7,171 nucleotides of DNA, taken from assembly GCA_038230275.1 (NCBI GenBank), contig JBBRNO010000223.1, positions 1-7,171 of the forward strand, in the 5' to 3' direction. The stretch comes from JANXXV01 sp038230275 (GTDB lineage Bacteria > Acidobacteriota > Terriglobia > Bryobacterales > Bryobacteraceae). The notes below the pieces were generated by a model. It was not told where the DNA came from. It saw only the letters and a program-made list of their open reading frames with translations, and ran no database searches. The translations under genes were made by a program, and so were the position numbers. Below, piece by piece: positions 1-6,123 of this stretch. The stretch's first letter is position 1; every line of letters begins with the position of its first letter.

Positions 1-248
1 GTGCTCTCCCGGCGATAGAAAGAGATGGCGACGTTCAAAGCGATCCGATACATCCAGGTGGAGAAACGGCAACGTGCATCGAACGACTCGAACGAACGCC
101 AGAGCTGGACGATGATCTCCTGAGCAAGGTCTTCGCGATCGCCCCGGCTTCTGCAATACGAGTTGCAGACCTTGTAGAGAATCTTCTTGTGTTCGTCCAG
201 CAGGGTTTGGAACCGCTCCTGGCGTGCTGGGGTGGTCATCGATTCCAT
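1..248 (-). CDS. ECF-type RNA polymerase sigma factor, N-terminal part (3' end off window)
   Basis: Reading the minus strand from ATG at 248 (MESMTTPARQERF) the frame stays open to base 1, giving about 82 residues. The segment DREDLAQEIIVQLWRSFESF (about residues 40-59) is the acidic core-binding helix of sigma region 2. FSTWMYRIALNVAISFYRRE (about 64-83) matches region 2.3/2.4, which melts and reads the -10 element. This is the region-2 layout of extracytoplasmic-function sigma factors, which redirect RNA polymerase to stress or surface regulons. Region 4 would lie left of the window. Two in-frame starts are possible. ATG 248 has GGAG only 2 nt upstream, which is tight. ATG 239 (MTTPAR) has the same GGAG 11 nt upstream, which is slightly long. 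No anti-sigma gene is visible; it would be expected downstream, beyond base 1. Family assignment is firm, the regulon unknown. Confidence 0.9.
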   Translation of the reverse strand, partial: MESMTTPARQERFQTLLDEHKKILYKVCNSYCRSRGDREDLAQEIIVQLWRSFESFDARCRFSTWMYRIALNVAISFYRRES

Positions 249-636
249 CTCTCCGGAGCTGTTCCCGCTCGCGTTTTCTTGTTCAGTCTGTTATTCGCAC
301 GAACGCTCCCGGGAATCACACTACCACTCCAGGTTCTTGCTGACGGACCTGCACCCATGAGCCGGAAATCGGCAATGGAGGCGCTACATTGGCGTTCCAT
401 GCGAGGCGGTCTGTCCCCGCGGGATAGCTACCGATAAGAGTAGATAACGCAGGGCGACCCTTTTGCGGACGGGACGAATCGGCTAATCGGTTTGGGCCGC
501 GCCAAGAATCTCGGCGCGCAGTAACCAATGCTCGGGGCCTGCCGCAATGACTCCTCTACATGACGCGGTTCGGCGGGAGTTGAACCGCCTGCCCGGCCAA
601 GCCCGCAGTTCTTCGGGTGCTATCGGCAGGATGCCT
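249..636. other. Intergenic spacer between sigma factor and DoxX gene
   Basis: This is the upstream region of the sigma factor and the downstream region of the DoxX gene. Short open frames on both strands look like noise: no ribosome-binding site and no recognisable motif. The only local structure noted is an inverted repeat CGCGCC/GGCGCG (498-503 with 513-518, 9-nt loop). It has no U-tract, so it is not a convincing intrinsic terminator. A promoter for the sigma gene must lie here, but I could not pick one out with confidence. Confidence 0.5.
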
Positions 637-999
637 CTAAAGGCGTGCTACCCGCCAGCGACCGTAAGCGACGAACAACGCAAGGATACCAGTCAGCAGC
701 GGAAAAGCGGCCGCGGCGCCTTGCGGTACCGAAAGCGCGGTCGCTCCGATCATGATAATCGCCAGTCCGGCGGCAGCCAAAGGCGTGAGGCCGGGTTTGA
801 TCCGCAGGAGCCCGGGAAGGACGAGACCGAGTCCACCAAGTACTTCGCAGACGCCAATAAAGTGTATAAATGAGCCGCTGGCGAGTGCCGCCGGCAGGCC
901 CTTGGTCATTTGGTCCACCGGCATGAAAAACTTCGCGCCGCCTGCGAACAAGAACAGCAGTGCGAGCAGGATCTGAATCGCCCACAGAGTCTTTTTCAT
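637..999 (-). CDS. DoxX family integral membrane protein
   Basis: A 120-residue protein starting MKKTLWAIQI, with four predicted membrane helices at about residues 5-24, 44-64, 71-90 and 94-113. The first helix, ending in FLFAGGAKFF, and the loop and second helix containing VCEVLGGLGLVLPGLL are typical of the DoxX family. These are small inner-membrane proteins of about 120-150 residues. Some members are subunits of terminal oxidase or thiosulfate:quinone oxidoreductase, but most have no assigned reaction, so no precise role is given. The frame extends in-phase upstream to 1116, but ATG 999 is chosen because GGAAGG (complement of 1005-1010) sits 5 nt before it and because translation from here begins directly with the first membrane helix. 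It appears intact, unlike its neighbours. No operon partner is evident. Confidence 0.92.
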   Translation of the reverse strand: MKKTLWAIQILLALLFLFAGGAKFFMPVDQMTKGLPAALASGSFIHFIGVCEVLGGLGLVLPGLLRIKPGLTPLAAAGLAIIMIGATALSVPQGAAAAFPLLTGILALFVAYGRWRVARL

Positions 1000-1004
1000 A
1001 ACAG

Positions 1005-1010
1005 CCTTCC
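1005..1010 (-). promoter_or_regulatory. Shine-Dalgarno of DoxX gene
   Basis: GGAAGG on the minus strand, 5 nt before ATG 999. It decides the start of the DoxX gene against the longer in-frame extension, which would add about 39 hydrophilic residues with no membrane character. Confidence 0.7.
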
Positions 1011-1165
1011 AATATAGCGGATTGGTGAACCAAAGCACGGTTTCGGTCTCGGTAGGCTTTCGACGCCGAAGGCTTAGCGCCATTTCATGTTTTTCGTAGC
1101 ACCGGACCGCTCCCAAAACTACAACCCCACCGAACGCTTACTTCGGGATTTGGAGGGACCACTTC

Positions 1166-1276
1166 ATGAGTCGTGTCGATGATTTGCGCCATGAAGTAAT
1201 TCATTGCAGGATCGCCCTGCTACGGCACCTCCGATCAGGACGCCATCGCAAGATTCCGTTCTTAATTGATGTTTGA
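1166..1276 (+). CDS. Possible 36-residue small protein
   Basis: ATG 1166 is preceded by a good Shine-Dalgarno, GGAGG at 1152-1156, about 9 nt upstream. The frame reads MSRVDDLRHEVIHCRIALL and ends ...KIPFLIDV before TGA. The N-terminal two thirds could form one amphipathic, arginine/histidine-rich helix, vaguely like the first helix of Spo0E-type or other small helical-hairpin proteins. This resemblance is too weak for a function. It is the only plus-strand candidate in this part of the window and could be chance or the remnant of something longer. Confidence 0.22.
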   Translation: MSRVDDLRHEVIHCRIALLRHLRSGRHRKIPFLIDV

Positions 1277-1369
1277 AACCATCGAGAACGGTCTCTGGCA
1301 AGGCGGTTTTTTCGGATGGTTTGGGTTGATTGGCAGCACTTGCCGGGTCGATTTGCCCGCATCTCGGGT

Positions 1370-2414
1370 TCATTGCGGGGACACCTTGAACTGGACCTTA
1401 TCAATATGCTGCCCGAAGGCTAGGTCGATGGCGGCGTCAGGCTCCGGCGGTCAGTAGGAGGTGGTGCGAAAATTTATTGCCGTTCCGATGCGGGGATGGA
1501 AAACCAGGCGGTAACGTCCGGAAATAGTTGAGGAAGCGAGAACTTTCCGTCTGAGCGAGCGTCGAAGCCGGGCAAGCCGCCGTGACGCTAGGCTAATGCG
1601 GCTTCCGACGGGTCAGCGGGCTGAATGGTTACGAAGCCGGCGAGCGTCAGGCCGGAAGCGTCGACGACCGTGCCTTCAATTTGCCCATCGGGTCGGGCGA
1701 ATTGATCTACCTGACAACCGAATTCACTTGGACTCACCTTGGCTGCCTGCGACCTGGCCAGCTTTCCGAACCCAGGCGGCAGATCTGGTTCGATCGTGTA
1801 GGAGCCTGTTGGCAGTTGAGCGAAAGCGTATACGCCCTGATCGTCGGTTTTCGTTGAGAACGAATTGCCTTGAGTGTTCAAGGCACGCACGGGGATGCGG
1901 TTCAAAGGCCGGCTGTCTACGAGGTCGTCATAACCTGTCCCGCGGGGTGCCATGCCGATGGTTCCAAAAATCAGGTCGGGCTGTTGGTGGTCACGTACGG
2001 CACGCAGTTCACGCAGCACCCCGCCGGCCATCACTGCGGGCGTGGTTTGCGAACAAGTGCCGGTGTGCAGGCGGGGGTCGGCGGCGGTGTGCGAAGCATA
2101 TACCAGGTAGCTGGTCCCAGGAACAAGGGATAACCGCAGTCGCCGCCTCCGGCGCCCGTGTAAACCACGACCTCACCGTTCGGCGGAGCGGAGCCGCGGA
2201 AGCTTTCCTGGACGGTGAATCGCACGGAATAGGAGGAGGGGAACGCGCCTGATTCCGGTGGCGGCAGTTTGTCCAGGACTATGGTTTTGCCGAGGAAAAT
2301 GGTGTCTCCGGAATTCCATCCTCGATCACATGAGCCGGCGATGTTGACGCAACTGCAGGCACTGAGCAGATGGGGAATCGCAAAGGAAAGACCGAGGATG
2401 GCAAAACGAAACAC
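1370..2414 (-). pseudogene. Exported TIMP/NTR-like protein with Cna-B-type (carboxypeptidase regulatory-like) domains, broken
   Basis: Three frames read in succession rebuild one protein of about 348 residues. From GTG 2414 (in-frame TAA about 22 nt upstream) comes a signal peptide ending LLSACSCVN. The LSAC could be a lipobox; alternatively cleavage before Cys would leave an N-terminal Cys-X-Cys as in TIMP/netrin-like domains. SVRFTVQESFRG and GDCGYP follow. Near 2125 the frame slips: one missing base in CCCTTGTTCC separates DCGYP from (F)VPGTSYLVYASHT and LHTGTCSQTTP, both conserved in this domain. Next come two beta-sandwich repeats, one around RALNTQGNSFSTKTDDQGVY and one around QIEGTVVDASGLTLAGFVTI. 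Then there is TAG at 1588-1590, same-frame continuation GGLPGFDARSDGKFSLPQL, a second slip near 1523, then SGRYRLVFHPRIGTA, TGA at 1451-1453 (probably a former TGG), and finally PDAAIDLAFGQHIDKVQFKV to TGA 1370. Two frameshifts plus two stops make it dead unless the read is faulty. The protease-inhibitor analogy is structural only; the original role is unknown. Confidence 0.86.
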
Positions 2415-2741
2415 GCGGTTCGCCTGGCTGCGATTTTATCAGTTGAGATTGTTGGTCAGGGTCGTGCGACGCGGCGGAAGGGGGCAACGCAGCCGCTGAT
2501 TTTACGCAGTGTCGGATTATCGGAAGTCGAGAAGGACAGAGAACTGCCGGGACAAAAACTGGGACTGCGCAATACCTGTCGTTAAAGGGACCCGTCCCGA
2601 AACTCACCAGCTTTGAGACTATGTGCTGCTTGAATATCACGGAGCTGAAATTAGCTTGCTGCACATTTCTTACTCGTCCGCGCCGGGGCCGGGGTGGGCG
2701 AGAGGCCTGCGCTGCAACTATATTCTGCGCAGTTCCTGATC
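2415..2741. other. Spacer between two pseudogenes
   Basis: About 327 bases with no convincing gene on either strand. The open frames present lack ribosome-binding sites and family features. The one pattern seen is a cluster of GGGAC words (2549-2553, 2561-2565, 2588-2592) with GTCCC at 2594-2598, the last pair forming a small palindrome. It could be residue of an old insertion-sequence end or chance. Confidence 0.4.
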
Positions 2742-3663
2742 TTACTTCAACTGGGAGTGGCTGCGGATCACATCCCGAACAGCGCGTATCGATTCGATCA
2801 CCAACTCAGGTTGATGGAGATGAACGTCGTAACCACTGTTATCTGCAACGATTGCCTTGCTATTGCGGGAAAGTCTCAGGAGATCCTGATTGTGTTCTAT
2901 GCGTTCGCGTTCCAACAGCTCGGCTTGTTCTTGCGTAACAATACCCCGTATTTAACCTCCCGTGGCTCGAGAAATCACGACGAGCGGCTTGTCGCCGAAC
3001 AGGGTATCGCCGCGCTCATGGGCCGAGCGCAACTGTCGAATGCTTTCCACTTCGGCCTTCGTGCCGGAGGCCGTTACTTTTCCGTTCGACTGTGCCCATA
3101 GCCGAAATCGCTGATCTTCTATAGGAAGCTTATTAAAAGGCGGCTCAATCTTTTCAACTCGCGCCGGCACGGGCGTAGGCTGCGTTGCAGATGATGCTCA
3201 AGGGCGTCCGGGTGACCTGTGTCGACGAGAACGGCCCCCGCAATATCGTCGGGCCACGCTGCCGCGAAGACCCTCACCAGTTCTGCGCCGAGTGAATGGC
3301 CGACGAGGACAAATCGCCCGGTTTCCCCCGCATGGTGCATCAATGTGTGTAGGTCGTCGGACATTTCGCGGAGTATTTGCGGAGCGGAAACCGGATCACT
3401 CCAGGCATTGCCGGCAGGGTCATAGCTGCAAACTCTGCCGAACCTGCCCACTTCCGGCTGAACCTAGACTCCAATCAAACGAGAAAGCCCCTGCTCCATA
3501 GACCAGGATGAATGTCGGACTGCCCCGTCCAATACAGTCCAGATGCAGCTTCCGGTTACCAATGTCTACGAGTTTACCGACGGGTTCCGGCTGCAAGGGA
3601 TGATCCCGGGTCTGCGCACATCACAGCCGACACCCCGCATAAGAACATCGCTAGGACGCGCAT
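2742..3663 (-). pseudogene. Secreted alpha/beta hydrolase, multiply disrupted
   Basis: A full-length hydrolase of about 307 codons can be rebuilt. ATG 3663 opens a signal peptide (MRVLAMFLCGVSAVMCADPG). After a slip near 3590 comes GKLVDIGNRKLHLDCIGRG and the oxyanion-loop strand FILVYGAGAFSFDWSL. One extra G near 3463 shifts the frame before VQPEVGRFGRVCSYDPAGNA. The nucleophile elbow VLVGHSLGAELV has its Ser at 3293-3295 (G-x-S-x-G), followed by GAVLVDTGHPD. One lost G near 3170 shifts the frame to VPARVEKIEPPFNKLPIEDQ...PLVVISRATGG. TAA at 2952-2954 then stands where family members have Tyr (GGY), and the same frame continues GIVTQEQAELLERER to HQPELVIESIRAVRDVIRSH and TAA 2742. The catalytic His expected in SGH reads Tyr (SGY, codon at 2829-2831), a C-to-T change. 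Three frameshifts, one stop and loss of a catalytic residue agree that this gene is inactive. The parent family comprises serine esterases/lipase-like enzymes; the substrate is unknown. Confidence 0.93.
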
Positions 3664-3750
3664 GCCATCCGATTCTACAGGATGTGGAGAACTGCCGACG
3701 CTCGGTTTAGAGCAGCCTCTCTTAACGAGGTTTTCGGTTGGATGTGGCTA

Positions 3751-4359
3751 CTACTCCTTCCTTGCCCCGGGCCCCGGATATGTGCGGTTAAGCGAGGTCT
3801 CGCCTGAAACGACGCGTCCAAGCCAAAGATCTTCGGGTAACACCCCGCTGTCTTTAAGTTGCTGTTCCGTTACCTCAAAAGCCGCTCGAACAGAAGAGCC
3901 TTGGCGCAGCAGAATACCAAGGTTGATGTATTGGCCTTGAGGGGGGACGTACAGCAGATCCTCCACCGCAAACGTGGACTTACGGGCCACCCCAGGATTG
4001 AGGTGTTCGGTAAGAGGCAGGTCGCACAGACCCGCGCAAGGGCGGTAGATCCTGCGGTCCCTGATTGCAAACTCTTTCCGATCAGGGATCGTTGCCGTGA
4101 ACTCAATTCTCGGAACGTCGCCAACCGAAACGAATAAGGCTTTCGGAGTTGATGCTACATTCTTCAGAAATATCAGCAGATGGCCGTGGGATAGACCTGG
4201 TTCCAAGTGGAGACCAATGCTCAGACCGTTAACGGCAGAGCTCCACCGGATCGCTTCTTCCGCATACAGTCGCGATCCTAGAGCCAGCAAGCCGAACGCT
4301 CCGGCTACACTTATCGGAAATAAATCACGGCGCCGCGTCACTGTCGCCATTATGGCCAT
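3751..4359 (-). CDS. Exported protein of unknown function
   Basis: A 202-residue protein from ATG 4359. The N-terminus has arginines (TRRRDLF) followed by a hydrophobic stretch PISVAGAFGLLALGSRLYAE, which reads as a signal peptide with likely cleavage after LYA. The TRRR pattern is near, but does not match, the Tat consensus. The mature part is rich in short alternating strands (NGLSIGLHLE, HLLIFLKNV, ALFVSVGDV, IEFTATIP) and ends SGVLPEDLWLGRVVSGE. An immunoglobulin-like beta-sandwich is a guess. A Cys pair sits in PCAGLCDLP. I do not recognise the family. ATG 4359 is preferred because GGTGA lies 5 nt upstream; GTG 4368 has no Shine-Dalgarno. The frame is intact with tandem TAG TAG stops. 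The hydrolase pseudogene starts 87 nt downstream on the same strand, so they may once have been co-transcribed. Upstream it diverges from the FAD oxidase across about 95 bp. Confidence 0.75.
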   Translation of the reverse strand: MAIMATVTRRRDLFPISVAGAFGLLALGSRLYAEEAIRWSSAVNGLSIGLHLEPGLSHGHLLIFLKNVASTPKALFVSVGDVPRIEFTATIPDRKEFAIRDRRIYRPCAGLCDLPLTEHLNPGVARKSTFAVEDLLYVPPQGQYINLGILLRQGSSVRAAFEVTEQQLKDSGVLPEDLWLGRVVSGETSLNRTYPGPGARKE

Positions 4360-4453
4360 TATTGTCACCGGGCTGCTTTAGCAATCCGCCCGGCCCACCC
4401 CAACCCGCATACTTACTCCACGGGCCTAAGCAGACGCGATCTTATGCGGTTCG
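4360..4453. promoter_or_regulatory. Divergent intergenic region
   Basis: Short gap between the minus-strand exported protein and the plus-strand FAD oxidase. Promoters for both should lie here by geometry. No convincing -35/-10 pair or operator was identified by eye, so this entry rests on gene orientation only. Confidence 0.3.
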
Positions 4454-5528
4454 GTGCATTCCGCTTCGCGGACGAACCATCCGTCCAGAGCCAGCGAACA
4501 ACCAACCTTGGTCAACGATGTCCATTCCCAACTGAATCCCACCAGCGTCATTCGTATCGTGCGCCCGGAATCCATCGAAGATCTCAGAAGCGCCATCCTG
4601 CAAGCCCGCCGCGACGGTTATGCTCTCAGCATTCCCGGCAGCCGCCATGCCATGGGTGGGCAGCAGTTTGCTGCCGGAACCATTCTACTGGATATGCGCG
4701 CCATAAACCGCGTGCTTGCCTCCAACCCTTCAAGCCGCATCCTCGAAATTGAGGCGTGTATCGAATGCCCGAGCTTTTAAAGACCTGGCCGCCCGCCAAA
4801 CGGACGCTGCCCCTCAACTAGGTATCTTTCAAAAACAGACTGGCGCCGATCGCCTCTCCATCGGTGGCGCGCTCGCCTCCAACGTCCACGGCCGCGGCCT
4901 GAAACTTAAGCCTTTCATCAATGACGTCGAATCGTTTCAGTTGATCAACGCCACCGGGGAAGTAACCCATTGTGACCGTTCGAGCAATCCTGAACTTTTT
5001 CGCCTCGTCATCGGAGGTTACGGGCTCTTCGGCGTGGTCACGTCGGTATGCCTTCGCCTCACCCCCCGCGTAGAGGTTCGCCGCGTAGTCGTCCTGGCGG
5101 ACCTCCCGGACATCCCAGGCAACTTCGCCGACCGGATACGCGACGGGTACCTCTCTGGCGATTTTCAGTTCGCCACCGATAGCGGCCTCGACAGCTTCAT
5201 GCGGCGCGGCGTGTTCTCCTGTTATCAGCCCGTTGACCCCGCCACGCCCCTCACCCAAAATCCCGCACGCTTTCACCCCGATGATTGGGCGCGCCTGACT
5301 TACTACTCTCATACACACAAGCGCCTGGCTTTCAGCTTCTACACCAAGCGATATCTGGCAACCTCTGGACAAGTCTACTATCACGATTGGCAACTGTCCG
5401 CCGCCTACCAGCCCGATTATCACCTTGAGCTAGATCGCAAAATGCACGCCAAGACGAAAGCATCGGAGATGGTTACCGAAATCTATGTTCCCCGATCCGC
5501 TCTTGTAAATTTCATGGAAGAGGCGCGC
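4454..5528 (+). pseudogene. FAD-linked oxidase (PCMH-type), frameshifted and 3'-truncated
   Basis: The start is uncertain: GTG 4454 or a nearby in-frame codon before LVNDVHSQLNPTSVIRIVRP. The FAD-binding PCMH domain follows: SIEDLRSAILQARRDGYALS, then PGSRHAMGGQQFAAGTILLD, where the His of the G-x-x-H-x-x-G-G type loop may carry the flavin. Then come EIEACIEC (normally E-A-G-I-x-W), GADRLSIGGALASNVHGRGL and LFRLVIGGYGLFGVVTSVCL. The substrate domain runs to EIYVPRSALVNFMEEAR. Two single-base losses, near 4767 (TGCCC for TGGCCC) and near 4782, put the first part and the rest in different frames; undoing both gives IEWPELLKDLAARQTDAAPQ. The Gly-to-Cys change is a further lesion. The gene stops being an oxidase near 5528, roughly 100 residues short of the usual length of about 450, where an ISAzo13-like transposase fragment begins. 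Such enzymes oxidise sugar-like or alcohol substrates with FAD; the substrate here is unknown. Confidence 0.93.
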
Positions 5529-5876
5529 CCGGCGGTTGCGCGAAGGAATTGCAAAGGTTGGCCAACGAAACGGGCCTCCAATTTCTGGTTTGCCATTTGC
5601 CGCCCGGCACCAGTAAATGGAACAAGATCGAACACCGGTTGTTCTCGCTCATCAGTCAGAACTGGCGAGGCAAGCCTCTGGTCAGCCATCAAGTCATCGT
5701 CGATCTCATCGCGGCTACCACCACCAAAACGGGCCTCAAGGTGCGCGCAGATTGATGCGAATCTCTATCCTCTAGGCATCCAGGTCTCTGACCAACAGAT
5801 CGCCGGCCTCAATATCGAAAGGGATTCGTTCCACGGAGAATGGAACTACAAGATCCTACCCAAGTCCGCACCGTAG
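5529..5876 (+). pseudogene. ISAzo13-family transposase, C-terminal fragment
   Basis: Starting in the frame of 5549, the reading is ELQRLANETGLQFLVCHLPP, then GTSKWNKIEHRLFSLISQNW and SHQVIVDLIAATTTKTGLKV. This is the end of the DDE domain of ISAzo13-type transposases; the Glu of KIEHR is probably the third catalytic acid. TGA at 5753-5755 ends that frame, but one base lost near 5745 explains this: the next frame continues QIDANLYPLGIQVSDQQIAG and ends ERDSFHGEWNYKILP, the usual C-terminus. About two thirds of the protein, including the first two catalytic Asp residues, is absent. By chance the tail shares its frame with the upstream oxidase, so a single long open frame (4716-5876) spans both. 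That frame reads nonsense between about 5530 and 5745 and should not be annotated as one protein. Confidence 0.92.
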
Positions 5877-5903
5877 TTGACTCAGTTATTCCGTGACGGC
5901 CCC
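5529..5903 (+). mobile_element. Right-end fragment of an ISAzo13-like insertion sequence
   Basis: The fragment comprises the C-terminal end of the transposase gene followed by about 27 bp ending ...GTGACGGCCCC at 5903, taken here as the right terminus. The boundary is set by two facts. Transposase coding ends at TAG 5874-5876. From 5904 on, the complementary strand reads IS3-family transposase. The left end and most of the transposase are missing, so the terminal inverted repeat and target duplication cannot be checked inside the window. The left border is a deletion joint inside the FAD oxidase, not an IS terminus. Confidence 0.8.
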
Positions 5904-6027
5904 TTAGATGAACCGAAGCTGGCGTCCGATAGTCCAGGCTTTGATGCAAGCGCTTGCCGTTGTAAAAGCGAAGATAGCTCCCAATGCCGGCTCGCGCGTC
6001 AGGCACCCGCGGGTGGTCCTTTAAATA
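5904..6027 (-). mobile_element. IS3-family transposase, C-terminal exon fragment
   Basis: The minus strand from 6027 reads YLKDHPRVPDARAGIGSYLR and FYNGKRLHQSLDYRTPASVH. This is the typical tail of IS3-family OrfB integrase-like transposases, where YLKDY, GIGxYLxFYN and LDYRTP are conserved. Homology begins exactly at YLKD; upstream of it lies the 3' end of group II intron A. The catalytic Glu of the DDE triad is normally about ten residues before YLKD and is therefore in the missing 5' exon. Homology ends at the ISAzo13-like terminus (5903/5904), a few codons before the expected stop. The fragment is a non-functional remnant framed by two other elements. Confidence 0.87.
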
Positions 6028-6099
6028 GTTGGTGGCGCGGAGCATCTCAGCCCCGCGCTCTCCCAGAACCGGACGTGAACCTCTCGATTCATCCGGCTC
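6028..6099 (-). ncRNA. Group II intron A domains V and VI
   Basis: Domain V occupies 6066-6099 (34 nt). The lower stem GAGCCGGA/UCCGGUUC contains the AGC catalytic triad. The upper stem GAAUC/GGUUC is capped by a GAGA (GNRA) tetraloop, with an ACG bulge on the 3' side. Domain VI follows as GCGCGGGGC/GCUCCGCGC around UGAGAU. The 3' tail CCACCAAC corresponds to the CCUACUCAC-type end of related introns and should hold the branch-point A. The fold is canonical, so the ribozyme core here looks preserved although the protein is broken. Confidence 0.9.
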
Positions 6100-6123
6100 C
6101 CATCGGGCCGTTGCTCACAGGAT

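Larger units (their letters stand above)
1000..1369. other. Spacer upstream of DoxX, downstream of TIMP-like pseudogene
   Basis: About 370 bases without a convincing gene. It holds one doubtful plus-strand small ORF at 1166-1276 and a T6 run at 1309-1314 not preceded by a strong hairpin (only GAGA/TCTC at 1284-1295, too far upstream). Other open frames show no family resemblance. Confidence 0.45.

Noticed and set aside
498..518. Hairpin CGCGCC/GGCGCG as a terminator
   Set aside because: There is no T-tract on either side and it is not placed directly after a gene end.
570..605. tRNA-like T-arm (GGTTCAACTCC on the minus strand)
   Set aside because: The stem has a mismatch when the loop is set to seven bases. 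No acceptor, anticodon arm or CCA fits around it.
547..873. Plus-strand open frame of 108 codons
   Set aside because: It overlaps the clear DoxX gene antisense and shows no ribosome-binding site or family features.
1005..1045. TATATT near 1011-1016 as a -10 box for DoxX
   Set aside because: It would place the transcript start on or beside the Shine-Dalgarno, and no -35 element is seen at the right distance.
637..1116. Longer DoxX protein starting upstream at 1116
   Set aside because: The extra N-terminus is polar, has no ribosome-binding site, and ATG 999 has a well-spaced GGAAGG.
1596..2252. Plus-strand open frame of 218 codons
   Set aside because: It is Arg- and Gly-rich with no domain, and lies antisense to the recognisable TIMP-like/Cna-B pseudogene.
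2549..2598. GGGAC repeats as an insertion-sequence end or a CRISPR-like array
   Set aside because: Units are too short and unevenly spaced, and no transposase remnant is adjacent.
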